Source: an uncultured Longilinea sp.
Lineage (GTDB): Bacteria; Chloroflexota; Anaerolineae; Anaerolineales; Anaerolineaceae
NCBI GenBank assembly: GCA_937863945.1
Contig: CALMIB010000341.1
Location: 1 to 10,367 of the forward strand
Direction of reading: 5' to 3'
Length of the DNA stretch: 10,367 nucleotides
Shown: piece by piece, positions 1 through 7,320 of the stretch
Numbering within the stretch: the first letter of the stretch is position 1
Layout of the letters: each line of letters opens with the position of its first letter
Made by a program: the position numbers and the translations under genes
Notes under the pieces: generated by a model
What the model was told of the DNA's origin: nothing
Databases searched by the model: none
The model's input: the letters and a program-made list of their open reading frames with translations, nothing else

Positions 1-617
1 GCATCGAAATGGAAACTGTGCGTTACCTCCAAAAGAATCCGGGGGGGCATTTCACGGCGCTGTATGACCATCTGTGCACCCAGTATCCAGGCTTGCTGAC
101 GCCTTCGATCGAACTGGCGCGGGCCGTGTTGACATCCTATGCCGAAATCGATCCCGACCGTCCGGATAACTGGATGCTTCGCCCGCAGGAACAACCCGCT
201 GCCCGCCGCGCAGATCTTGATTCAGCCCGTGAATTGCTTTTCAAAATCGCCGCCGATCTGCACCTGAAAGCAGCCGGCGATGCGCCCATCCTCTGGCAAA
301 ACGCGCAGGGCGAGGTATTGTATGCCTTCTACCTGTTGGCTTCCAGCCTGGTCAGCCGCTATGTCCTCAACCCCCAGCCTGACCTGCCGGCCGGGCGTAG
401 TGTGGTGGTGATCCCCGGCGGGCGGGCCGGATTGTTGGCCTATAAGCTTAAGCACGATCCCCGCCTCGAGCAGGCTTTCCAGGGCTGGCGCGTGCTTAAA
501 TTCCGCCACCTTCGCCGCCTGTCAGAATGGGCGGACCTGACCCTGGGGACCTGGAACGATCTGCTGGATGCCGACCCGCTGGGGTGGGACGAAGCCACGC
601 AACTCTCCATCCTTTGA
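1..617 (+). CDS. Uncharacterised protein, C-terminal part (5' end outside the window)
   Basis: The reading frame is open from the first complete codon (position 3) to the TGA at 615-617, so the gene very probably begins upstream. The first in-window ATG (position 9) has no room for a visible ribosome binding site and should not be taken as the start. About 204 residues are visible. The first 60 or so look like a small helical, winged-helix-like module (alternating helices around 'LLTPSIELARAVLTSY'). An Arg/Ala-rich linker follows, then an alpha/beta region with a hydrophobic strand and a 'VVVIPGGRAGLLAYKL' segment, then basic helices rich in Leu and Arg, and an acidic C-terminus. No catalytic motif is visible. 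From memory, similar tails occur at the C-terminus of DNA methyltransferase-like proteins in Chloroflexota. That is a weak recollection, and the diagnostic part would lie upstream. It converges with the penicillin-binding protein gene. Confidence 0.6.
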   Translation, partial: IEMETVRYLQKNPGGHFTALYDHLCTQYPGLLTPSIELARAVLTSYAEIDPDRPDNWMLRPQEQPAARRADLDSARELLFKIAADLHLKAAGDAPILWQNAQGEVLYAFYLLASSLVSRYVLNPQPDLPAGRSVVVIPGGRAGLLAYKLKHDPRLEQAFQGWRVLKFRHLRRLSEWADLTLGTWNDLLDADPLGWDEATQLSIL

Positions 618-621
618 CCAA

Positions 622-650
622 AAACAGCGGGGATCACTCGCCCGCTGTTT
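622..650. terminator. Shared hairpin terminator between convergent genes
   Basis: A perfect 10-bp stem (622-631 with 641-650, arm AAACAGCGGG) encloses a 9-nt loop. It lies 4 nt after the stop of the left gene and 36 nt past the stop of the convergent PBP gene. Read on the minus strand the stem runs into five T residues (three in the stem, two after it). On the plus strand only three T residues, all in the stem, follow the GC core. It probably ends both transcripts, more convincingly the minus-strand one. Confidence 0.7.
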
Positions 651-686
651 CAGATTCTATCCAATGGCCGGGATTCGGCCGGATCA

Positions 687-3600
687 CTACGGTTGCCCCG
701 CCATCGGATCGGTGGCCGTCGGCGAAGGCGTGAGCGTGATGGTGGGCGTCAATGACGGCTGCGGTGTTACCGTGATTGTCGGAGTCACCGTGATTGTCGG
801 AGTCTCCGTTGTGGTTGGCGTCTCCGTTGTAGTTGGCGTGGGCGTCGGCGTGGGCGTGGGCACTTGCAGGTTGATGTGGATGCGACGTTCAGCATAAGTG
901 TCTTCCGTGCTCTCCATGTAAATCCGCAACGTGACGCGCCCGGGTGGAATTTCGGTGACATCCCACGAGTAAACCATCTCCGGGTTTTGATATTGCGCGG
1001 TTTGATCCACCAGCAGCGGCTTCCATTCGGCCGGTTCATCGCCCAGGCCGTATTCCAGGCGCCAGCGCCGCAAATCATCCGGCGTGTTCACCACCACGTA
1101 AATATCCAGCGGATTGACCGTCAGCGTGTCGCCGTCCTGCATCGCCGCGAACAGGAGGATCGGCCGGGCGTCGCTCAACTGGCAATCGCGCTCCGGCACG
1201 AAAAAAATCGGGTCATCAAAGCCGTGATCGGATGCCCAGTTGCGGCCTTCTTCGGTTTCGCGCAGCCACTTGCGCGCAAATTCATCGCTCACATTCATGG
1301 CGATTTTTTCATCGACGTAATCCGAACAGGCGGCCGAGGCGCGCAAGCCGGTCCAGGTATCCACCGTCACGCGCTTCCACAGGTCGTCATCACGGCCGGG
1401 CGGGAGCTGGTCGTAGGCAAACAATTCGGTGCGCTGGTCCGGGCACCATTCTGAAGGCTCAGCCCCGGAAAGCGAGCACACCACGCGCTCAACGATGCCC
1501 GCCGGGCGCTGGAAGGCGGTTGCGCTGCCGCCGGTGAGCTGCGGCACGGCAAATTGCATAAAACTCGCCCAGATCGGCGCCGCGCCGGTCAGGCCGGTGG
1601 TGTTTTGCATGGGAGTGTAATCGGCGTTGCCAACCCACACGCCCACCGCCAGGTCGGGGGTGTAACCCACCGTCCAGTTGTCGCGGTAATCATTGGTCGT
1701 GCCGGTTTTGGCCGCAGCCAGGAAAGGCAGCGCCAGCACCGAGTTGGTGCCAAACATCGGCGCGCGCGCCTGGTTGTCAGACAAAATCGACGAGAGCAGG
1801 TAGGCATGCTCCGGCCGGACAACCTGCTCGCCTGTGGGCGGCTCGTACTGGTACACCAGGTTGCCCTGGTAATCGACAATTTTCGTGATGGCCACCGGCG
1901 GCACTTTCAATCCGTTGTTCGCGAAAACCGAGAAGGCGCCGGTCATTTCCAGCAGCGTCACCTCGCCGCCGCCCAGCGTCAGGGCCAGGCCATAATCGTT
2001 GCGCGTGAGCGAGCGGATGCCCAAACGCTCCGCCAGGCTGATCAGGCCTTCCTTTTGCGCGGTCGCAGGATCATCGTAAATGCCCACATACTCCAGGGTT
2101 TTGACCGCCGGGATGTTGTAGGAATTTGCCAGCGCCGAGCGTACCGATACCGGCCCGTGATACCGTCCGTCATAGTTCACCGGCGCATATTTCGGGCTCG
2201 GATCGGAAGCCAGGCCGGAGGGCGGAAATTCGCTGGGCACGTCCCACAGCAGCGTGGCAGGCGTCCAGCCCTTTTCAAAGGCGGCAAGATAGGTGAGCGG
2301 CTTGATCGACGAGCCGGGTTGCCGCGGGCTGATGGCCATGTTGACCTGCCCGGAGATGGCTTCATTATAAAAGTCCGCCGAACCGACCATCGCCAGGATC
2401 TCACCGGTGTTGGGCCGCATGGCAACCAGCGCGCCGTCGTTCACATTCCGGTCTGCCAGTCCCAGCACCTGTTGTTTGACGATTTGCTCGGCCTGCTCCT
2501 GTAGAGCGGGATCGAGCGTGGTGTAAACGGTAAATCCGGAACGATAGATCTGCTGGGCATCATACATGCTTTCCAACTGGTCGGTGACGTAGAATACCCA
2601 GTGCGGGAAGCGAATCGAGCCGTTGTTCTGCTGGAAAGCATAGCCTTCAATTTCGCCCACCGCGGTCGAAAGCATGTTCGCGTCCACGCACACTTTTTGC
2701 ACGTTGGTGCTGACGAAAATGCAATCCTTCTCCTCGCTGACCTGGTACATCAGTACCAGGACGGTCTTAAACCGGTCCAGCGTCTGCTCGCGGTTGGTGA
2801 AAATATCATACACCGCCGGCGCCTGCGGCAGCCCCGCCAAAAAGGCCGCCTGCCCCGGCGTCAGCTTCTCGGCGGTGGTGTTGAAATAGGTTTCTGCGGC
2901 AGCCTGGATGCCGTAGGATCGGTTGCCGTAGAAGTTTTCGTTCAGGTACAGCTCAAGGATTTGCTCCTTGCTGTAGCGGCGGGTAATTTCAGCCGCGAGA
3001 ACGATTTCGCGCGTCTTGCGCTGCACTGTGCGCTCGTAGCGTTCATCCGGCAGCAGCAGCGTGCGCGCCAGTTGTTGCGTAATGGTGGACGCGCCGCCGG
3101 CATTTTCGCCGGTGGTGTAGTTCAGCACCATGGCGCGCGCAATGGCCACCAGGTCAAAACCAGGATGGTTGTAATACTCTTTATCCTCGGTTGCCAGGGT
3201 CGCCGCGATGATATACGGAGACATGCGTTCCAGCGGGACGTAGGTGCGCCGTCCCGCGTTAGGGTCGAGGATCTCGTAGATCGTGTTACCGTTGCGGTCA
3301 AGGATGCGTGTGGTTTCAAACTGAGAGGCGCGCGCCTGCAAGTCTTCAACGCTGGGCAAGGTAGCGGCGATGGAATAATACTGGTAAATCAGGAAGGAGC
3401 CGGCAATCACCAGCAGGATAATGCCGGCGAACAGGAGCGCAATCAATCCCTGCAAAAAACAGCCCATCGACCGTTTTCGGGGAGCCGGCTTTGGAGGGCT
3501 GGCAGGCGGCGCCTGGCGGGGTGGAACTCCGCCCGGGCGCTGCCCGGTGGTCTGTGCGGGCCGTTGAGGACCGGCAGCCGCCTGGTTGGGATACAGGGGC

Positions 3601-4187
3601 GGCGGCGATGAGGGGGACTGCCGCCGTGAACTGTAGGCAGTGGGTGACACGCGCGTGGCATTCGGGTCCACCTGTTCGACCGGCCTGGGCAAGTGGCCGC
3701 CGCGCGGCGGCGCGCCGGCCGGCGGGAGGGTTGGTTCGAGACCGCCGGGGCGGGAAGGCGACGTGGCGCGGGTGGCCTGCTGGCCGGGCGGAACAAACGC
3801 CTGGGTGGGTTGTTGGCTGGCGGGCAGGCTTGCCTGGGTGGCCTGCTGGTCGGGCGGTATAAACGCCTGGGTGGGTTGCTGGTCTGGCGGCAGAATGGCC
3901 TGCGTTTGCGCCGCGTACGGCGACGGCATTTCCATCTCCGCGTACCAGCCGCCGGTGGCGTTCGGATCGCCGGTTGGATGATGCTCAACCGCGCCGGGGA
4001 TCGTCGGCTGCGTATCGCCCGGTTCAGGCGCAGGGTTTTCTTCAGGCGCAAGCGGAGCCGGGGTTGGCTGGCCGGCCGCGCCGTTGGTCTGAACAGGCTG
4101 AGTGCTTTCATTCGGTTCAGCCGAATCATTCGAAGATTCCTGCCGGTTCGGCCGATCTTGCGGGGGGTTCTCTAATTCATCCATCAT
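687..4187 (-). CDS. Class A penicillin-binding protein (PBP1A-like transglycosylase/transpeptidase)
   Basis: A bifunctional peptidoglycan synthase of 1166 residues that polymerises lipid II and cross-links stem peptides outside the membrane. Residues 1-240 are a Pro/Gln/Thr-rich, presumably disordered cytoplasmic segment ending in a basic stretch (PRKRS). One transmembrane helix follows at about 243-268. The GT51 domain begins at the ATEDKEYYNHPG motif, with E334 the expected catalytic glutamate, and continues through GGASTITQQLAR and the RKTREI...YSKEQILELYLNE block. The transpeptidase domain has all three motifs: SSIK with nucleophile S626, SYN at 689-691 and KTGTT at 827-831. Residues from about 905 to 1105 form a Cys-containing region ending in a likely beta-sandwich, followed by a Thr/Pro-rich tail. 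Typical class A PBPs have about 650-850 residues and short cytoplasmic tails, so both ends are extended. The start is supported by a -10 box placed for a leaderless mRNA. The next codon is also ATG, so the exact first Met is ambiguous by one. Confidence 0.95.
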   Translation of the reverse strand: MMDELENPPQDRPNRQESSNDSAEPNESTQPVQTNGAAGQPTPAPLAPEENPAPEPGDTQPTIPGAVEHHPTGDPNATGGWYAEMEMPSPYAAQTQAILPPDQQPTQAFIPPDQQATQASLPASQQPTQAFVPPGQQATRATSPSRPGGLEPTLPPAGAPPRGGHLPRPVEQVDPNATRVSPTAYSSRRQSPSSPPPLYPNQAAAGPQRPAQTTGQRPGGVPPRQAPPASPPKPAPRKRSMGCFLQGLIALLFAGIILLVIAGSFLIYQYYSIAATLPSVEDLQARASQFETTRILDRNGNTIYEILDPNAGRRTYVPLERMSPYIIAATLATEDKEYYNHPGFDLVAIARAMVLNYTTGENAGGASTITQQLARTLLLPDERYERTVQRKTREIVLAAEITRRYSKEQILELYLNENFYGNRSYGIQAAAETYFNTTAEKLTPGQAAFLAGLPQAPAVYDIFTNREQTLDRFKTVLVLMYQVSEEKDCIFVSTNVQKVCVDANMLSTAVGEIEGYAFQQNNGSIRFPHWVFYVTDQLESMYDAQQIYRSGFTVYTTLDPALQEQAEQIVKQQVLGLADRNVNDGALVAMRPNTGEILAMVGSADFYNEAISGQVNMAISPRQPGSSIKPLTYLAAFEKGWTPATLLWDVPSEFPPSGLASDPSPKYAPVNYDGRYHGPVSVRSALANSYNIPAVKTLEYVGIYDDPATAQKEGLISLAERLGIRSLTRNDYGLALTLGGGEVTLLEMTGAFSVFANNGLKVPPVAITKIVDYQGNLVYQYEPPTGEQVVRPEHAYLLSSILSDNQARAPMFGTNSVLALPFLAAAKTGTTNDYRDNWTVGYTPDLAVGVWVGNADYTPMQNTTGLTGAAPIWASFMQFAVPQLTGGSATAFQRPAGIVERVVCSLSGAEPSEWCPDQRTELFAYDQLPPGRDDDLWKRVTVDTWTGLRASAACSDYVDEKIAMNVSDEFARKWLRETEEGRNWASDHGFDDPIFFVPERDCQLSDARPILLFAAMQDGDTLTVNPLDIYVVVNTPDDLRRWRLEYGLGDEPAEWKPLLVDQTAQYQNPEMVYSWDVTEIPPGRVTLRIYMESTEDTYAERRIHINLQVPTPTPTPTPTTTETPTTTETPTITVTPTITVTPQPSLTPTITLTPSPTATDPMAGQP
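708..860 (-). repeat. Degenerate Thr/Pro-rich repeat tract at the 3' end of the PBP gene
   Basis: The last 50 or so PBP residues (from residue 1110) consist of short TPT, TTTETP and TITVTP units. At the DNA level this is a degenerate tandem tract on the plus strand, with repeated 'gtgattgtcggagt' and 'ctccgttgt' units and a run of 'ggcgt/gggcgt' hexamers. Such tails are usually extended, wall-exposed linkers. Here it is C-terminal rather than between domains. The repeat makes this part prone to slippage and assembly error, so copy number may vary between strains. Confidence 0.7.
3759..3890 (-). repeat. Four 33-bp tandem repeats encoding an 11-residue PPDQQPTQA-type unit
   Basis: PBP residues 100-143 are four imperfect copies of an 11-residue unit (PPDQQPTQAFI, PPDQQATQASL, PASQQPTQAFV, PPGQQATRATS). 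The matching DNA shows 33-bp periodicity, with near-identical 'aaacgcctgggtgggttg' segments in copies one and three. The unit lies in the predicted cytoplasmic part, ahead of the transmembrane helix. Confidence 0.8.
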
Positions 4188-4193
4188 GAAACC

Positions 4194-4202
4194 ATTTTAC
4201 CA
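4194..4202 (-). promoter_or_regulatory. Extended -10 promoter of the PBP gene, placed for a leaderless transcript
   Basis: Reading the minus strand, TGG precedes TAAAAT (TGn extended -10, 5 of 6 matches to TATAAT). Six bases then separate the -10 box from the ATG, so a start site 7 nt downstream falls on the A of the start codon at 4187. No good -35 hexamer is seen at 16-18 nt, as is common for extended -10 promoters, and there is no Shine-Dalgarno sequence upstream of the ATG. Confidence 0.55.
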
Positions 4203-4240
4203 GAAAGAATATCGCCGGATTCCAGCCGGGCTGTTTTGAT

Positions 4241-4276
4241 TTGACCGTAACGGCAACTCACTTTACAATGAACGCA
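4241..4276 (+). promoter_or_regulatory. Sigma70-type promoter of the glycosidase/DarA operon, placed for a leaderless transcript
   Basis: TTGACC (4241-4246) and TACAAT (4264-4269) are separated by exactly 17 bp, giving 5 of 6 matches to consensus in each box. The ATG at 4276 begins 6 nt after the -10 box, where transcription should start, so the mRNA would have no 5' leader. No Shine-Dalgarno sequence is present, which fits. Confidence 0.7.
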
Positions 4277-6657
4277 TGCCGGTAGAAAAAAGTTCCACGA
4301 CAGCCCGAAACCATATCATCCTTGCAGCCGACGCACGCTTTTCTCAGCCTGATTATGCCAACGACATCAGTTGGCTGGTCTCGCTCGGCAAGGGGCAAGC
4401 CTATCCCTTTTCATTAAATTCCACTTTCGGGCTGCGTGCGCGCTCCATGCAGATGTTTCCACGCCTGGTCGATGCAGAAATCGGGCCAGGTGGTTCAATT
4501 TCTTCGCCGCAACCGCCCGATTTACGCATCGTGCGAAACCATCCCAATTTTCTTCGTTTGACCTTCAGCCCGCTGCCCGAAATTGAGATGATCATGGAAA
4601 TATGGGTGCCCTCCTCGCACGTGATCACCGGGCAGATAGAAATTAATAACCGCAGCGTATTGCGCCGGAAATTGCGTTTCGATTGGGCCGCGCTGCTCTC
4701 TCCCATGAACCACGGCCACGGCATGGCCGCCACTTTAATGGAAAAAACTTACGTGCTGGAAGGCAAAACCTCCGAGCTGTGCCCGATCCTGCTTTTAACC
4801 GGCGGGCCAAGGCCAGGTCCCAGCTCTTTTCCCACGCTTGGATTTGACTTGGACCTTTATCCTGGCAATCAAAGCCGTTTTCGCTGGGCTATGGGCATCC
4901 AGGAAAACGCAGAGACCTCCCTGGAACTGGCCCAGGCAGCCGTTTCACGCGATTGGGAGCCGGAAATTGCGCTGATTGAGCTGGTGAATGCCAGCCAGCA
5001 CCTCAAAATTACCACCGGCGACCCTGCCTGGAATGAAGCCTTTGACAGCGCGCAGCACACTGCCTTTCAACTGTTCATGCCGGGCGGATCCGCCTTCCCC
5101 GCGCGGTCCTTCGTTCAATCGCGCACCCCCGACCGCGGCTACTCGCTTCGCGGCGACGGCAGCGATTACGATCCAAAATGGAGCGGCCAGACTGCCCTGG
5201 ACGCCTGGTACTTAAATCAAATCATCCTGCCGGCCGCGCCCGACCTGGCAGCCGGCGTGGTGGATAATTTTCTGGCGGTGCAGCAGGAAACCGGTGAAAT
5301 TGACTGGAAACCCGGGCTGGCAAAGCAACGTATGCACATGCTGGCTCAACCACTGCTGGCCACCCTGGCTTTGCAGGTGCAAAACAGCCGCCCTGACCCT
5401 GCCTGGGTCGAATCCGTTTTTCCGGGATTGTTGCGCTTCTTTGATTCCTGGTTTGCCCCTGCGCATGATCAGGACGGTGACGGTTTTCCGGAATGGGGAA
5501 ACCGCATCCAGATCGGGCTGGATGATCATCCCCTGTTTGACCGCTGGCTCCCGGCCAACCAGGGGATCGATCCCGCGGATGTTGAAACTCCCGTCCTGGC
5601 AGCTTTGCTATGCCGCGAAGGCCAGAGCCTGGTCAGCCTGGCGGCGGCGATCGGGCGCGAGGAGGAAGCGAACCGTCTTCGCCAGCGCATTCAAAGCCTG
5701 ACCGAGCAGATCGAATCGACCTGGGATGCCCTGGAAAGCACCTATTGCTACCGTGATATGTTCACCGGCCAACGCCCGCGCGGAACCCATTTGCTGACGT
5801 TTCACAGTTCCGGTCAGCATGAGATCCGCCAGTCGTTGGAATCGCCGCAAAAACTGGTCCTCAACCTCTACGGCCAATCCAATGACACGCGTCACGCGCG
5901 CATCACCATTCACGGTCTGCTGGATGGGCAGGCGGTCGATGAAACCATCACGCCCGGGCAGGTGCAGTGGATGAATCTGGTCGGCCATGCCAGCACCACA
6001 TCGCGGTTCACCTATGTGGAAGGGGTTGACATTGAGGGCCTGCGGGCAGAGGACTACGGGCGGCTGCGGACGGCCGACCTGACGCGCAAAGACATCACCC
6101 TGCTGCTGCCCTTGTGGGCGCGTATTCCATCGCGCGAGCGCGCCCGGCAGCTCATCCAGGAAACCCTCCTGCCGCAATTCCTCCAACCGTACGGCCTGCC
6201 CGTCTGTCCCAGCAGCCATTTGCTGCCTGAACAACAGCATCTCAACCGGGTCTTCCTTCCGTGGAATGTCTTTGTTTTGGAAGGCCTGCTGGCATACGGC
6301 TATCAGGAAACGGCCGCCGACCTTTTTACCCGCCTGATGAACGCCATCTCCCAAAACCGGGCAGCCGATGGCCATTTTTTCTCCAGTTTTTCAGCATCGA
6401 ATGGCAAACCGGATGGAGACGCCGACACGCTGGCGGCTTTGCCGCCAGTCGGCGTTTTCCTGCAAATCCTGGGATTGCGAAAATTATCAAACCGCGAAAT
6501 AATACTCGAAGGTCTTAATCCATTCCCCTGGCCAGTTACGGTACAATATCAGGGGATCCAATTATCCTTTCATCCCGGCTGCACAGAAATCCGTACAGCC
6601 AACGAAAACCTTGTCATGTTGAATACGCCGGGACCGCACCGCATCCTCCTTCCATAA
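4276..6657 (+). CDS. GH63/MGH1-like (alpha/alpha)6-barrel glycoside hydrolase
   Basis: A 793-residue protein with no signal peptide or membrane helix, so probably cytoplasmic. Residues 1 to about 240 look like an N-terminal beta-rich domain. The remainder resembles the six-hairpin glycosidase fold of GH63 and mannosylglycerate-hydrolase-like (MGH1) enzymes. Supporting landmarks are WSGQTALDAWYLNQI, an acidic DQDGDGFPEWG loop at 398-408 that could bind calcium, IGLDDHPLFDRW at 412-424 where GH63-type enzymes carry the general acid Asp in a 'GxDxSP'-like context (D416 or D417), and LPWNVFVLEGLLAYGY at 661-676, which matches the usual late 'W-x-N-x-L-EGL-x-YGY' helix. The general base is not clear; E652 is a candidate. 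Substrate cannot be read from sequence. Compatible-solute glycosides or alpha-glucosides and mannosides are plausible. It heads a putative operon with two DarA genes (34 nt to the next start). The start is fixed by the adjacent promoter. Confidence 0.75.
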   Translation: MPVEKSSTTARNHIILAADARFSQPDYANDISWLVSLGKGQAYPFSLNSTFGLRARSMQMFPRLVDAEIGPGGSISSPQPPDLRIVRNHPNFLRLTFSPLPEIEMIMEIWVPSSHVITGQIEINNRSVLRRKLRFDWAALLSPMNHGHGMAATLMEKTYVLEGKTSELCPILLLTGGPRPGPSSFPTLGFDLDLYPGNQSRFRWAMGIQENAETSLELAQAAVSRDWEPEIALIELVNASQHLKITTGDPAWNEAFDSAQHTAFQLFMPGGSAFPARSFVQSRTPDRGYSLRGDGSDYDPKWSGQTALDAWYLNQIILPAAPDLAAGVVDNFLAVQQETGEIDWKPGLAKQRMHMLAQPLLATLALQVQNSRPDPAWVESVFPGLLRFFDSWFAPAHDQDGDGFPEWGNRIQIGLDDHPLFDRWLPANQGIDPADVETPVLAALLCREGQSLVSLAAAIGREEEANRLRQRIQSLTEQIESTWDALESTYCYRDMFTGQRPRGTHLLTFHSSGQHEIRQSLESPQKLVLNLYGQSNDTRHARITIHGLLDGQAVDETITPGQVQWMNLVGHASTTSRFTYVEGVDIEGLRAEDYGRLRTADLTRKDITLLLPLWARIPSRERARQLIQETLLPQFLQPYGLPVCPSSHLLPEQQHLNRVFLPWNVFVLEGLLAYGYQETAADLFTRLMNAISQNRAADGHFFSSFSASNGKPDGDADTLAALPPVGVFLQILGLRKLSNREIILEGLNPFPWPVTVQYQGIQLSFHPGCTEIRTANENLVMLNTPGPHRILLP

Positions 6658-6677
6658 TGCATCGCGGACCTCCCGGG

Positions 6678-6684
6678 AAAGGAG
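6678..6684 (+). promoter_or_regulatory. Ribosome binding site deciding the start of the first darA-like gene
   Basis: AAAGGAG lies 7 nt before the ATG at 6692. It selects this start over an in-frame ATG at 6722, which would give the canonical DarA length at the N-terminus but has no Shine-Dalgarno sequence. The protein therefore carries a ten-residue N-terminal extension. Confidence 0.75.
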
Positions 6685-6691
6685 CGCAAGA

Positions 6692-7036
6692 ATGGACCAT
6701 CCGCAGTCTAAAAATGATACGATGTTGTTAGCCATTGTCCAGGGACAGGATGCCGAAAGCGCCGAGCTGGCCCTGCATGGGTTGAACCTGCATGTCACCC
6801 GGCTGCCGAGCGTCGGCGGATTCCTGGGGCGGCGCAATGCCACCCTGATGATCGGTTTGCCGGCTGAAGTTCAGGCCCAGGCGATGGCCGCGCTCAACGA
6901 GAACTGCCGCCAACGGGTGGAGTATATCGCCGTACCGCTGGAAAGCGCGCCCCTGCCCCTGCCCGCGCTCACGCCCATCACCATTGGCGGCGCAACGATT
7001 TTCGCGCTCGAAGTAGAACGCTATGAGGAGTTCTAG
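6692..7036 (+). CDS. Cyclic-di-AMP receptor-like protein (DarA/PstA family, DUF970), divergent copy
   Basis: A 114-residue PII-like protein. Known family members (B. subtilis DarA, S. aureus PstA) are homotrimers that bind cyclic-di-AMP between subunits. Family features here are the first strand MLLAIVQGQD (11-20), the ligand-loop region VTRLPSVGGFL (35-45) and the very typical C-terminal strand GGATIFALEVERYEEF (99-114). It departs from the family at residues 46-49, where the usual xxGN reads GRRN: the Gly before the conserved Asn is Arg. The canonical TS/TT of 'ATTGGF' is SV. Binding may be weakened or altered. A ten-residue extension precedes the usual start. The long loop between the second helix and the last strand (about 74-97) is Pro/Leu-rich and somewhat short. 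The coding end carries the ribosome binding site of the next gene. Confidence 0.85.
   Translation: MDHPQSKNDTMLLAIVQGQDAESAELALHGLNLHVTRLPSVGGFLGRRNATLMIGLPAEVQAQAMAALNENCRQRVEYIAVPLESAPLPLPALTPITIGGATIFALEVERYEEF
7025..7030 (+). promoter_or_regulatory. Ribosome binding site of the second darA gene, inside the first
   Basis: GAGGAG lies within the last codons of the upstream darA-like gene, 8 nt before the ATG at 7039. With only 2 nt between the stop and the next start, the two genes are almost certainly co-translated from one mRNA. Confidence 0.8.
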
Positions 7037-7038
7037 CC

Positions 7039-7305
7039 ATGAAACTGATCATTGCTGTTGTTCGCGATATCGATAACGACCCGGTTTCGCATGGGTTAAC
7101 CTCAGCCGGGCTGCGGGTGACGCAGGTGGCTTCTACAGGCGGTTTTTTGCGGCGCGGCAATACCACCCTCCTCATCGGCCTGGAGGATGAACAGGTGGAT
7201 TCAGCCATTGAAATTATCCGCCAGGGTTGCTCTCCGGCCACCGACAGCGAAACCCGGCGCGCGTCCATTTTTGTCCTCAACGTGAACCAATATATCCACT
7301 TTTAA
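7039..7305 (+). CDS. darA: Cyclic-di-AMP receptor (DarA/PstA family), short form
   Basis: An 88-residue family member that starts canonically (MKLIIAVVRDID). It keeps the ligand-loop signature: T28, then ASTGGFLRRGNTTLLIG at 31-47, including G35, F36, L37 and N41, the positions that contact cyclic-di-AMP in S. aureus PstA by family knowledge. The following EDEQVDSAIEIIRQGC helix is also typical. It is about 20 residues shorter than the usual 109. The long loop after the second helix is cut to a few residues (about 65-74), and the conserved GGATVFxL strand is replaced by RRASIFVLNVNQYIHF. It begins 2 nt after the divergent copy. The shortened loop is the one that moves on ligand binding in studied homologues, so signalling output may differ even if the ligand still binds. 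Confidence 0.88.
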   Translation: MKLIIAVVRDIDNDPVSHGLTSAGLRVTQVASTGGFLRRGNTTLLIGLEDEQVDSAIEIIRQGCSPATDSETRRASIFVLNVNQYIHF

Positions 7306-7320
7306 TTCGGACATGCCCAC

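Noticed and set aside
720..870. Possible CRISPR or satellite array
   Set aside because: The repeats are short, degenerate and in frame. They encode the Thr/Pro tail of the PBP, and there are no unique spacers.
1554..2504. Plus-strand open frame of 316 codons inside the PBP gene
   Set aside because: Antisense to the transpeptidase domain carrying the SSIK, SYN and KTG motifs, with biased His/Arg/Gln composition and no domain.
2601..3611. Long plus-strand open frame (336 codons) inside the PBP gene
   Set aside because: It lies antisense to the GT51 and membrane regions, is rich in Arg/Gly/His typical of antisense of GC-rich coding DNA, and has no recognisable domain. The minus-strand frame has all PBP motifs.
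5608..6375. Minus-strand open frame of 255 codons
   Set aside because: Antisense to the conserved barrel of the glycosidase, with no motif and no ribosome binding site.
6669..6684. Hairpin hiding the ribosome binding site of the first darA-like gene (CTCC pairing with GGAG)
   Set aside because: Only four base pairs with a 7-nt loop and no extension. Too weak to call a riboswitch or attenuator.
6722..7036. Shorter start for the divergent darA-like gene at the second ATG
   Set aside because: It matches the family N-terminus better but has no Shine-Dalgarno sequence, while the ATG at 6692 has AAAGGAG at 7 nt.
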